DNA of 64,000 nt from Tritrichomonas musculus (taxonomy: Eukaryota > Parabasalia > Tritrichomonadida > Tritrichomonadidae), in assembly GCA_039105265.1 (NCBI GenBank), contig JAPFFF010000047.1, positions 62,001 to 126,000 of the forward strand, read 5' to 3'. Positions within the stretch are counted from its first letter, which is position 1. The number at the start of each line of letters is the position of its first letter. Under the pieces are notes generated by a model, which saw only the letters and a program-made list of their open reading frames with translations, ran no database searches and was not told where the DNA came from. This document shows positions 20,601-29,932 of this stretch, piece after piece. The translations under genes were made by a program, and so were the position numbers.

Positions 20601-23301
20601 AGAAATGATGATTTACAGCTATTTGAACAACAACATCAACGATTCAAGCGGCGTTTTCATTTACAAATTCAAAGATAAAAGTCATTCTGTTTACAAAATG
20701 CCTCTTAAAAACGGTTTGGAGTATTTTAGAGCTCTTTCTGATCGTCTGGCTTATGAGCATCATGTGGAGGAGAAGAAAGAAAGTCCTAATTTGAAGCAAT
20801 TCAACGATGTTTATTTTGAATTGCTGTTGAATAGCCTGACAATTTCAGAACCGTTTTTTGTCCTTTTCAATGAGATCTCTGAAACTGGAATCAGATTAAT
20901 GAAAAGGAATGAACATAAATTAAGTAATGTTGCTTCTTCTATTCTAACTGTTTCTTTACTAGTGTTCTTAATTGCTCGCTTTTTTAGCTATTACAACATT
21001 AAAAAATTGCTCAAAGATGCAGCAAGCATTGTTAACAAAGTCAAAAATGAAGACATCGATGAGACAATGAATCCAATCTTCTTGAAATCGCAAAGAAAAA
21101 TTAAAGTTCATTCTATCAACAATCATTCTATTTATGAATCTTCACCTGCAACTGTTTTGTACCCAATTATAACGTTCTTCTCTGTTGTCAACGTCATCGG
21201 CATTTTCGGCATTTCTGTTTTTAACGTTAGATCATCTTTTATTTTCATTGAAAATGCTCAAAAATGGGAAAATAAAGCAGCTTCACGTTTCCTCTGTTTG
21301 ACAAAAATGATCAACTGTTTGATATCAGAACATTTGGGTCTTCCTGACATAACCGTTTTTGACAAATTAAGACAAAGTTCAACTGAAATGTTGGATTTAT
21401 CAACTAAACTTGATCTGTCAATCATTGCCAAAGGAAAAGATCTTAATAAATTCTATTTCACTGTTAATGAAGACGTAATGACGGAGAAGATGAATCTTGC
21501 CAACTATCTCGATTGCATTTCAATTGAAAATAAGGTGAACATGGGAATTCTTTATTATCAATTGATTGAAAATTCAATTCAAAGTGACAATCTTCTTGAA
21601 TCGCCAGAATTCATCACGTTACTCTTCATTATTGACAAGTATCTTTATCGAGATCTTCCTAAGTTCCATGATAAAATTTCAGAGACAGCTCTCGCTGTTG
21701 TTGATAAACAGAAGAGAAACATTTTCATTATTTGTATCGCTGGAGTTGGTGTTTCATTGATTTACTTCGTAATTGAACTTTTCATTATTCAAAACATATC
21801 GTTTTGTTACAATGCTTTCAAGCAGTTAATCATGGTTCTTCCACCGAGTTCTTTTATAACGAACTCGCATCTAATCAATTATCTGACTGAATCATTCGGC
21901 AAGCCTAATTTGATAGACATTGCTCCTAGAAACCTTTCCGATGAAGAAATTTTGATCAATTCAGTTGACGAAGGCGTCATATTGATTGACAAAAGCATGA
22001 TAATTCAGTCTGTGAATCCAGCTGTGCAAAGAATGACTGGATTTCTTTCAGATCAATTATTAGGCCAAAATTTGCTCTTCTTAATTCCACTGACTTCGAG
22101 ACATATTGAATCCGTTATTTCCTTTGAAAAGGTTCCTTTCTATCAAAGACTCAATGAAATAATAAGTCGTACCGGAGACAACATTGCTGAATTAAATACA
22201 AAAGTACTGACTGACAAAGGAGAAGAGATTCTAGTTCGTACAACAATCATTGGCATAGTTCATAATAAAGAATTTAAATGGGCTTCAATTGTTTTGAATG
22301 ACATTTCAAATGAAGTCAAATTGAAGAAAAAATTGAAAGAAGCAAAGAAAAAGAACGAGATTCTTTTGAATTATCTTCTGCCGCAGCCTGTTTTAGAGAA
22401 AATTAGATCAACGAAAAGGCCTGCTTATTACGTTTCTAATCAGGCAACTTTGATAAATATTCAATTGGACGGTTTTGACGACTTTTTCTGTACAATGAGC
22501 CATAAAGCAATGATGTCAAGTATTCAAAATATCTATTCAAAAATTGACCATTTAATTCACCCTAAAGTGAAGGAAAATCAATTCCTTTATAACAAAACTA
22601 AAAAGAAAGAGAAGCCTCATAAAAATAAAACAATCCAAAATCCTAAAATACGGTTTCATTCAAATTCTAATTCAAATTCAAATTATGAAGAAAATTTGTC
22701 AAAAAAAAGTGCATCAAATCACAGTCAAAAATTCTCGTCAAAATCAAACAACTCATTCAATGAAAATGACGATTTTGAAGATGATGAAAATTGTGACTTT
22801 AATTGCATCTATAATATTAGAAATGATAACGATTTGTTCATTTCAATTGCAGGTTTGTTTGATTCAAAAAATGACTTCAAAAAACAAGCAACAAGTTGTG
22901 TTTGTTACGCGTTAAAAGTGCGAGATATCATTGAAAAAGCTGCTTATGAAGATCAGTTTAATATGCTTGTTCACCCAAAATTAACTGTCTGTATGGGAGG
23001 GCCAATAATTGGTTATGTTGAAAAACCTGAATATCCTGAATTCAAATTTCTCACTAATTTACTAAAAGAAACCGATAAAATCAAAAGTATTGCTGAATAT
23101 GACGCAGTTTATATTAATGAAAATTTATATAAATACTTGGATAAAGAAAAATTTGAAATTGAAGAAAAAACCGTTTTAAATAATTTTGTGTATCAAAAAA
23201 TTTATGTTGTTCATAGGCGTTTAAAAGGCAAAGCTAAAAACAAAATTACAGGAAAGATTGGCCATAATGTATTTTGTATTTCGACTGATTCAGAAAATTA
23301 A
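17629..23301 (+). CDS. Giant multi-membrane PAS-cyclase family protein with divergent catalytic domain
   Basis: The 1890-residue protein has the layout of the large trichomonad adenylyl/guanylyl cyclase family. Hydrophobic segments cluster at about 50-160 and 340-505, then at about 866-888, 1100-1122, 1177-1199 and 1365-1387. An Asn/Lys-rich loop lies at about 190-310. A PAS domain at about 1439-1550 (VDEGVILIDKSMIIQSVNPAV) is followed by a coiled linker and a class III cyclase domain from about 1585 to the end. The first metal-binding Asp is Gln1612 (INIQLDGF); Asp1735 fits the second; Asn1810 is kept but the transition-state Arg is Glu1814. A low-complexity insert (about 1650-1725, Asn/Ser/Lys) splits the domain. 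It may be a regulatory or heterodimer partner rather than a working cyclase. The ATG at 17629 is the first in frame. Confidence 0.85.
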   Translation: MSISLQETHRISQISMTEHKTYANKGLIDKLSFKSINGFFLFPFYDELLQVTKLNSLFSILMIFSFIIQAVKTFLSFANIAFLDFFSNFNFNIWYETILFPVFYFILDISYFIGVILQYRLKRMFSYRQLYISSLILSFFNVIFYIPTCGACGYSVIKINQFFVSNKTNEFSSRKKFTKKEVPTKYWCFPNFIIDNYDFYNEKQKISLNDKFNTTLDNLQNLIMINDSIRKDNYSNNYDKNKLNSKYYIKDNIIQNITQKNSLNKKYNPNSKRKKNSHIKNVKFKIKNEKHSNSEYKIKTAKLHRDPILKKLLGVTNYFIKNHDNKENEGFLSNSEFSKYLFSLIFTLFESLILTVQIVYHFHFISESPYLDRSIFSMWDCKVFIYYVFLIGICQFFSQILTLFPHWCTIFYHFIVLFIDIMILYYTFFQPFIKVSMNSFFQTLLLYNFINNLLIIIWMFKPLKIIVSIIYLLVISMIPFFIIFYFINKKIISVVNERLSPLKIAEDDTMSYEDFDEVPDKNSKTLKKAKNKQVQLFQLNDFEKQDLFNNLIFQSVDHALLYFRVGVSCSSPLFIDFSFMQFMKEAYGQIPIQLEILRFSALFPSQNTFFNYNLNIFSKREDFLSVYQQCVLYQLHKINNIRQSNFSKEIQNELAILDQMSDESISAIRGFWAEILQTKYGFKMSSLGFIRKMTLNTKTCYIDAITKYPNSIQILNSYCRFLCESCGDYIECVQIGQRIKLIEQGKYVNSDFCFHSFVNVFPQYLKRKILNEKGSFIVTNDSISSQSLSSLSSSRVSASFDDMTDLQKVNLKSIEVKPEDYKKRKTDDFDHLIEHENFESLISTLFKNGKARLSIQQIVDRSHNNSLIIALLISFVQTLSFILIMFFEFQFISHYQKPIQLIESSARTSKIIFSLQYCSLIAGIQYLTEKYDINISLQMIEHINIEEENLPNFSCTFIDPMVSLNRMTKSIGSNIDKEMKFIMNNPEDHEREMMIYSYLNNNINDSSGVFIYKFKDKSHSVYKMPLKNGLEYFRALSDRLAYEHHVEEKKESPNLKQFNDVYFELLLNSLTISEPFFVLFNEISETGIRLMKRNEHKLSNVASSILTVSLLVFLIARFFSYYNIKKLLKDAASIVNKVKNEDIDETMNPIFLKSQRKIKVHSINNHSIYESSPATVLYPIITFFSVVNVIGIFGISVFNVRSSFIFIENAQKWENKAASRFLCLTKMINCLISEHLGLPDITVFDKLRQSSTEMLDLSTKLDLSIIAKGKDLNKFYFTVNEDVMTEKMNLANYLDCISIENKVNMGILYYQLIENSIQSDNLLESPEFITLLFIIDKYLYRDLPKFHDKISETALAVVDKQKRNIFIICIAGVGVSLIYFVIELFIIQNISFCYNAFKQLIMVLPPSSFITNSHLINYLTESFGKPNLIDIAPRNLSDEEILINSVDEGVILIDKSMIIQSVNPAVQRMTGFLSDQLLGQNLLFLIPLTSRHIESVISFEKVPFYQRLNEIISRTGDNIAELNTKVLTDKGEEILVRTTIIGIVHNKEFKWASIVLNDISNEVKLKKKLKEAKKKNEILLNYLLPQPVLEKIRSTKRPAYYVSNQATLINIQLDGFDDFFCTMSHKAMMSSIQNIYSKIDHLIHPKVKENQFLYNKTKKKEKPHKNKTIQNPKIRFHSNSNSNSNYEENLSKKSASNHSQKFSSKSNNSFNENDDFEDDENCDFNCIYNIRNDNDLFISIAGLFDSKNDFKKQATSCVCYALKVRDIIEKAAYEDQFNMLVHPKLTVCMGGPIIGYVEKPEYPEFKFLTNLLKETDKIKSIAEYDAVYINENLYKYLDKEKFEIEEKTVLNNFVYQKIYVVHRRLKGKAKNKITGKIGHNVFCISTDSEN

Positions 23302-23668
23302 TTTTATGATATTATTTATGGACAATTTTATTATATATTTAATATCTGTTTAATAAAAATATTATATTTAAGATAAAAATGTATTTTTAATTTTATTTAA
23401 TTATATCCTATGTAGTTTTTTCCTATTAGTAATATTTATGGTCAATTACAGCCAGTCAAGCATTAATAATAGATATCTATTGATTTGTTGGCTTTATATA
23501 GATAGCTATTAACTCATTCAAACTGTATATAAATTCTTGCTTTTAAATAATGTGATAGAGGAGGAAAAAAAAGTAAGTATTAATATTTTATTTAGGCATA
23601 AGTTCAAGGTAAATGATTTTAAAGTAATTATGTAAATAAATATTGCGCTTTGATAAATTTTTGCTTTT
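23302..23668. other. Intergenic DNA between convergent genes
   Basis: AT-rich. TAAAA signals follow both stop codons. No other feature was seen. Confidence 0.5.
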
Positions 23669-24052
23669 TTAATTGTTTTTATTCTCAGTTCCAGATTCCA
23701 ATTCGGCAGATGGCATGCAATTATTGGATACAAGTTCTTGAAATTCTGAATTAACACCCATTGATTGGCAACTAGGACATGGATTTCTTTCACGATTATC
23801 ATCTTCTTTATGGAAGTTTGCAGATGAATTTAAATCGAGCCAAAAAGAAGTTAAACAATGTGAATGGAAAGAGTGTCCACAAACGCCTGTTACTGGTGGG
23901 CAATTGTGGGAATGCTCTTGAGTGCAACTCCTGCATACGTTACCTAAAAGAAGATGGCAGATTCCACAAGGTTCGTTTGCCTTGTTAAAATAATGTTCAT
24001 AAACCAATGTGCATTTCTCAATTTCAACGGGAGATGTTGCTGGTTGAGACAT
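23669..24052 (-). CDS. APC11/RBX1-like RING-H2 protein
   Basis: The 127-residue protein has a RING-H2 domain with the spacing of anaphase-promoting complex subunit 11: CGICHLLLGNVCRSC, then HNCPPVTGVCGHSFHSHCL, a Trp, and CPSCQ. The extra zinc-binding Cys pair between the first and second ligand pairs (NVCRSC) and the H-x-C pair are characteristic of APC11 and RBX1 and unlike ordinary RING proteins. APC11 binds E2 enzymes and acts with a cullin subunit to ubiquitinate cell-cycle proteins. The loop before the last pair is longer than usual (SANFHKEDDNRE), and the acidic tail of about 30 residues is not typical. The ATG at 24052 is used. APC11 is preferred over RBX1 because of the CxxC-x(n)-CP pattern, but the two are close. 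Confidence 0.75.
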   Translation of the reverse strand: MSQPATSPVEIEKCTLVYEHYFNKANEPCGICHLLLGNVCRSCTQEHSHNCPPVTGVCGHSFHSHCLTSFWLDLNSSANFHKEDDNRERNPCPSCQSMGVNSEFQELVSNNCMPSAELESGTENKNN

Positions 24053-24224
24053 AATATTTTAAAATTTATAAATATTGACAGCAAAAATAAGGTTAAAAAA
24101 AATCACCAAATTAGTAAAAATTTACCCTTTCTCAATTTATTAAACACAATCAAGTTTTTTTATCTCCTCTTTTTCATTAAAATAAATACTACTGTTTGAA
24201 TTTTATTATTTATTAGCTATCGCA

Positions 24225-24258
<34 letters not shown>

Positions 24259-25286
24259 ATTTGTTTACCAGAATAATATAAGATTTCCCTTTTTCTTATT
24301 GCACAAAAGGTTCGCTATTTATACCATATCCAGAATTGATGAATTTAAACACAAAATGAGATTGTTATACCAAAATAACTTCTTGGAAGAAAGTTAAATC
24401 CTATTGTGATATTTATATTTTATTGCATATATACATTTCATATAATATTATAAAAATATTTTGTTATTATAAAATGTTTTTTGGCGGTAGAAAAAAAGAT
24501 ATTTGCATTTATTTTTTAGTTTATAAAGGTGAAATAATTATCGTAAAGGTGATTTTTTTCATTGAAATTTTAATATTTTTTTTTTGAAGAATCAAAAAGG
24601 TATTGTAATTAAAAATATAACTATTTCTATTTATTATAACATATAAAATCTATTTTTATGAAAAAATACTAATTTAATGATCTTTTGGAAAAAACTGAAT
24701 ATCTTCAATAATCAAAGTAAAAATCATCAAAATTAAAATCTGTTGTTTAATTATATATCAAATACAATTAAGTATTTATTAGTATAAATAAAATAGTAAT
24801 TTTTGTTGAGATAATCGAAATAATAATCATCTAGAAAAATCAACCGCCAGAAACTTTATAAAAAATTTAGGATAAATTTAGGTGCCTATATAAACTATTT
24901 TTATCCATGCACATGGAAATGATCACAGTACAATTTTGAGAAATAAGCAACCTAAAATTGAGAGAAAGTATTCAATTTTAAAATTTAAATCCATCATTTT
25001 CTTGATAAAATATCATTATTATTCAAAATAAAAGAAATAATTATGCTAAATGCTTATAATTACAAGTAATATAACAAAATATAAATCGAAAAGTCCTTTT
25101 TGAAGGACTTTTTTCATCTCATTTTTTTAAAAAAAAGTAAACGGAATACTATCTACCCTTCTCGGAATACTTTCTACCCTTCTTTCTTGGTTAATAGTAT
25201 ATATATTGAGTATTTAGCAATTAAAGATTTAACCATTGAAAAAAGTAATATAATTATTAGATTAAATTATAAATTAAATATTTATT
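24053..25286. other. AT-rich intergenic DNA, about 1.2 kb
   Basis: Contains a long A run (24229-24256), a hairpin (25091-25110) and a short direct repeat GGAATACT..CTACCCTTCT at about 25143-25183. No coding sign. Confidence 0.5.
25091..25110. repeat. Short hairpin followed by T run
   Basis: AAGTCCTT at 25091-25098 pairs with AAGGACTT at 25103-25110 across a 4-nt loop, then T6 follows. It looks like a bacterial-style terminator, but in a eukaryote its meaning is unknown. Confidence 0.5.
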
Positions 25287-26255
25287 TTATTTATGACCAC
25301 GTCGCCTTAAGAATAAAGCGATTCCAACGGCAGAAGCACATACTACAGCAGCAGCAGCCAATCCAATAAATATATTCTTGTGTTCTTGGCCAAATCGCCT
25401 GCTCTGCATTCTAATTAATTCTCTTTTGAGTCTTTTTACCTCATTTAAATCCACTGGCGTTCCAACTCCTTTTTGGTAGTGCGGAATTAAAGCTGAGATA
25501 GCTTCCATTGAATTGTTATCTGCAAGTTCGCGAAGAATTTGAACAGCTCTTTCTGGCTCGTTTAATTCTCCTGTTAATGGGCTTAGAATTACAGCAAGCA
25601 TCAATTTGGCTTCATCTGATTTGTCAGCACATCGCTCAAGGATTTGCTTAGCTTCTTCTGGATGCTTAAGCGATCTGTATATTGTTGCAAGCCTGACACC
25701 TGCATCAGGATCTTCTGTCATATCGAACAATTGTTTCAAAATTTTGGTTGATTCTTCAAGGTTGTAATGATCTTTATATGGAGATTCTTCCAACGAGTAA
25801 ATATCAATCAGAGCTTGCATTGCGGGTATGTATTTCTTTTCTGCAGCTGAAGAAATTAGTTTAAAAGCTTCTTCATAATTTTGTTTATTATTCGCTTCTG
25901 CGCCTAAAAGAAATTCTGATTTTGGATCAATTCCGGTATTACTGGATGCCTTAATTAATAAATCCCAAGAGTTCTCCTCACTTGGATCAAAGCTTAAGGT
26001 AATCTTGTATGCAGATTCGGAAAAAAGAGGAGTGGCATCATTAATTGGGTTGGTTAAAACACCGCATAAGATAGGATCATCTTGATTGGTAATAGCTAAA
26101 AAAATTGAATTGTTATCTTTATTATAACTGAATTTAATATCAGATTCTGCAGTAGGTGATGGAAATTCATATATAATTTCAATAAGAGAATTACTTATTT
26201 GATTAAATGAATAGCCAGGCAAGCAGTTGGTTGGTAAAGGAAATTGAGGATACAT
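25287..26255 (-). CDS. Tail-anchored protein with CS-like and Sel1/TPR-like domains
   Basis: The 322-residue protein begins with about 100 residues of beta-rich sequence like a CS (p23/NudC) domain (SLIEIIYEFPSP, SAYKITLSFDPS, SWDLLIKA). Residues about 120-265 are helical repeats of Sel1/TPR type (LLGAEANNKQNYEEAFKLIS, RLATIYRSLKHPEEAKQILE, ALIPHYQKGVGTPVDLNEVK). A single membrane segment near the C-terminus (IFIGLAAAAVVCASAVGIAL) is followed by the basic tail FLRRRGHK, the pattern of tail-anchored proteins. In trichomonads such short, positively charged tails mark outer hydrogenosomal-membrane proteins, so location on the hydrogenosome facing the cytosol is a reasonable inference; ER is the alternative. 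A chaperone-receptor role is possible but unproven. The start is the first ATG. Confidence 0.75.
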   Translation of the reverse strand: MYPQFPLPTNCLPGYSFNQISNSLIEIIYEFPSPTAESDIKFSYNKDNNSIFLAITNQDDPILCGVLTNPINDATPLFSESAYKITLSFDPSEENSWDLLIKASSNTGIDPKSEFLLGAEANNKQNYEEAFKLISSAAEKKYIPAMQALIDIYSLEESPYKDHYNLEESTKILKQLFDMTEDPDAGVRLATIYRSLKHPEEAKQILERCADKSDEAKLMLAVILSPLTGELNEPERAVQILRELADNNSMEAISALIPHYQKGVGTPVDLNEVKRLKRELIRMQSRRFGQEHKNIFIGLAAAAVVCASAVGIALFLRRRGHK

Positions 26256-27401
26256 TTATATGTTACAATTCTTTAATAATTTATAAACATTTCAATTTTT
26301 TTTTAACCGCCTATTTTTATAAATTTAAATTGATATCGTCATCTTATTGAATTATAAAAATTTTATAAATTTTAATTGATATCGATATAATACAAAATAG
26401 AATAGTAATCATAGATAATGTCATCTTTTATATTATATAAATGGAAAATATATATTAATAAATATAAATTATTAATATTCGCTAAATATTTTTAAAAATA
26501 TTTTCATATATAAATTTGAGAAAAAAATACAATTGTATTATTTATAAAATGTGTGTATATAATGATAATGTTTAAGTGAATATGTCATATAAATATTAAT
26601 TAAACTTTTAATATGTATGATTGCTTAATATATTTTGATTATTTTAATTTATGAACTAATAAAAATTCTTCATAATGAGAAAAGAGGAGTTATTTGCCAT
26701 AAAAAATATTATCCTCTGTTATAAATGTCTTTTTTGTAATTTTTATGTTAAAATATTTCAAAATATTAATATTAATTTGAGAAAAATCATACCTCTAAAT
26801 TCACATTTTTATTTTTTGTTAAAAATGGAATAATATAATCATTATTTGATGAGTTACAATACGCTATTTCTGCAAATTTCAAAAGAAAATTTAATTTATT
26901 TTTCTTGCTTTTTGAATAATAGTGAAAAAATTGATAAAGTTTTATTAAATATATTAAATGAATGATTAAAAATTTAAGTTAGTTTTCTCAAAAAGAATAT
27001 ACTATAAACTCGTAATTTTCTTGAAGAAATAAGATTGAGAGAACTATCATTTTTTAAAAATTAGAATTATCTCAAAAATATTTAATAGAATACTTTCATA
27101 AAACTAATTATTGAGGATATTTTTATGCATTAAATATTTTAATTTTATATTTAAAAGATAAATGAATTTATTTATTGAAATAAAATAGTATTTTTTTTTT
27201 CTACCTGAAAAATAATTTTATCATTTTTTTATATCAAATAAAAATAATCTGCTCAAAATTATCTTAACGATGATAACATCGAAGTAAATTACGAAGTAGA
27301 AGTAAAATATAAGTATGAAACTGTTTCACCCTGTAATCTGCTACTAATAATTTTTGGATCATAATGTATTCTATTTGGAATTATTGATATGGCTGCTTTT
27401 T
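26256..27401. other. AT-rich intergenic DNA, about 1.1 kb
   Basis: No gene or repeat was recognised. Confidence 0.5.
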
Positions 27402-27992
27402 ATGCAGTTCCAAACAATGAATTCAAAAATAACAAACGAAAATATCCTGATTATAATTTTTAAAGCCCGAAATGTTTATAGTAGTGACACATTTTTTAGA
27501 ACATATTTTTCTTTTTTAACTGGTATCATGATTATACTTGCAATTATACCTGGCTGTCATGAAACTTTGGGATACATTCTCCCGATCATTTTCATTACAT
27601 TATTATTAGCAACTTTCTATTTTTTAAATGTTATAAGCAGTTTCTTATACCTTCATATGATTAAAAAGGAAAATTTTACCTTAACTCAAATAACTAGCCT
27701 TTTAAACCTCCAACATCCAATAAGTGATATCTTATTATATACTGAAGGTGAGATTGCAAGAGTAAAAGGAGGATATTCAGATTGTAAATCAGATGGAGCA
27801 GCTGATGTTCCCATTGAATCTGATCTTGTTGGTCCCCGTTTCAATCCAAGTGATAATGAGCCAGATTTATTCTATTTAATTGTGACTCAAAAAGTTGATA
27901 TGTCAGATGAATTTTTTGAAATATTGAAAAAGGTAAAGAAAAAGTTGTTTCTTGGTAAAAAAAATTTTCTGCTGCTGTTGGTTAAATTCTAA
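27402..27992 (+). CDS. Hypothetical membrane protein, probably truncated
   Basis: From the first in-frame ATG (27402) the frame gives 196 residues; 16 open codons precede it without an ATG. Two hydrophobic segments lie at about residues 35-58 (FFRTYFSFLTGIMIILAII) and 63-88 (LGYILPIIFITLLLATFYFL). A hydrophilic region follows (GGYSDCKSDGAADVPIE), and the end is Lys/Phe/Leu-rich. The last stretch looks like read-through out of frame, so the gene is probably cut short at its 3' end, directly beside a broken LRR gene on the other strand. No family is recognised. Confidence 0.35.
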   Translation: MQFQTMNSKITNENILIIIFKARNVYSSDTFFRTYFSFLTGIMIILAIIPGCHETLGYILPIIFITLLLATFYFLNVISSFLYLHMIKKENFTLTQITSLLNLQHPISDILLYTEGEIARVKGGYSDCKSDGAADVPIESDLVGPRFNPSDNEPDLFYLIVTQKVDMSDEFFEILKKVKKKLFLGKKNFLLLLVKF

Positions 27993-27994
27993 TT

Positions 27995-29697
27995 TTAAAA
28001 GGTCAAAAAATTCGATCCGCTAAAGATGGAACAGCCAAGTGAAACAACAGATTTTGGTATCGTTATTTCGGTCAGCTTTGTGCAGTCATAAAATGTAAAG
28101 TTGTCAATAACGGTTATTTGGCAATCTTCCGCAAAAACAACTTTTTCAAGCTTAGAACATTTCGTGAATGATCCGTTGTAATCGGCACTTGCAATCTTCT
28201 TCACAGATGAGCCAAATTTGACGCATGAGATGAATTATCACTGCAAATGTCTGACAACTTTAGACTTGATACAAAAGAACTGGGAATCATGTTGTACGTG
28301 TCTTTGAACGAATCTGATGGATAAACAAGCTCAGCCGTGATTGAATAGAACTTTTTGAGAACGTCTTTGAATTCAGACCTCTCAAAACATCTGTTCTGAG
28401 CTAGGCGTTCAACTGTCGACGAGTGGAGAATAACAGTCGATTCGGATTGAAGATATGTGAGCTTCGTTTGGCCTGGACTCGATATTTCAGCGAGATTGCA
28501 TTCATTTCCATCAATGATTTGTATCAGATATAAGAGAAGTTCGCTGATTTTGGTGAAGAATTGGTTGGAACTAGTATTATAAAGCATTTCTGAAACAGTT
28601 TCTTGATCTTTCAATGAGAGATTGTTAAATTCACTTAATTTCATATTTACGTTAAATTTAGATGTCATTTCTTCTTCTTCTTCTTCAAATGTATAATATT
28701 TGGATTTTTGAATGCTGGATGAATTTGAAAGCTTATCAGATTTTTGAATTATTATTATTTTGATTTTTGCTGGATCTTTGTTGATTTTCTTTGAGATTCA
28801 CCAACTCTTGCTTTATTTTTCGTTTTCTGCTCTCAAACTTTTAATCTCTTCTTTGATTATTTTGTTTTCATCCAATACGAGTTGAAGCTGGGAGCGAAGT
28901 GCTTCAACTGGATCATGCGTACTACTTATTTTATCAACATAAGTGTTGATTTTTTCGCTTTCAACGTCATTTAAGTAGTATTGTTGGGTTTTATTTGAAA
29001 GAGCATTGAAGATCGCGTCAAAGTCGGGTCTATCGTTTGGATTACGTGACCAACACTGCGTAATTAAGTGTTCAATTGATTCGTTGATTCCTAATTTGAA
29101 TTCAGGGCGGTAATTTTCAATGATGATTTTATTTCTGATATAATATTCGGAAATTTTTCCATTTAAATAATCCGGGTAGGGAATTGAACGAGTAAAAACT
29201 TCGTACATCAAAATTGCAAATGAATAAACATCAGATTTTTTGGAATATTGGCCATTTTCAAGAACTTCTAGTGCTAAATGGTAATGATTGAAATTGTGAA
29301 CATAAATGGTCAGTAATTATTTTGTTTGGTAAACCAAAATCTGAGAGGTGTGGTTCAAATTCTTCATCAAGTAAAACATTGCTTGGCCTGAGTTTTCGGT
29401 GAATGATGCTTTTATCATGAAGGCATTTCATTGCTTGTGCAACACCAATTAAAATGATTTGACTAGTTGTGTTGTATAATTGGCTGGTATATTATTATCT
29501 CTGATTTGTTTGAGAACATCTGAAAGGGAACCATGTTTTAAAAATTCCATTACTATGATAATATTATTTTCATCATGAAAATCAGTTGACGAATACCCAA
29601 TGATTTTAGCCATTGTTGGGCTATCAAAATGCATCATTACTTTTATATCGCCTTCGATTGCTTTTTTATTTTGTTCAATACATTTTTTTTTCCTCAA
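27995..29697 (-). pseudogene. Broken TKL (pseudo)kinase fused to BspA-like LRR
   Basis: Read leftwards, the pieces are: kinase N-lobe part (29697-29449, including IIIVMEFLKHGSLSDVL) without the start, glycine loop or VAIK lysine; a catalytic-loop piece (about 29450-29290) reading HRKLRPSNVLL and SDFGLP; a C-lobe piece (29211-28813, KKSDVYSFAILMYEVF and RNPNDRPDF) running into a coiled coil; a polar region (28668-28201); and LRR units (28204-27995, TVIDNFTFYDCTKLTEITIP). At least four breaks separate the pieces. HRD has become HRK, so the catalytic Asp was already lost. The order kinase, coil, LRR fits one gene of the type seen intact at 55209-58829. Confidence 0.7.
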
Positions 29698-29932
29698 TTA
29701 TCTAATCAATTGAAAATTGTTTGATTAATTAGAAATCATAAATTCTTTTATATTATTTGTATAAATAGAAAGCTAAAAATAAATGTAAAACTTAAAATGC
29801 AACTGATATTTAAAATTTAAATATAGTTTATTTATGTTAGTATAATCATTTAATATTGCAAAATAAACTTTTTTTTAAACATCTTTTCTTCTCAAAATTT
29901 CAATTATTTGACCAATTAGAATAACATAATAA

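Noticed and set aside
25091-25116. Rho-independent terminator
   Set aside because: The hairpin plus T run has the right look, but the organism is a eukaryote and no gene ends next to it.
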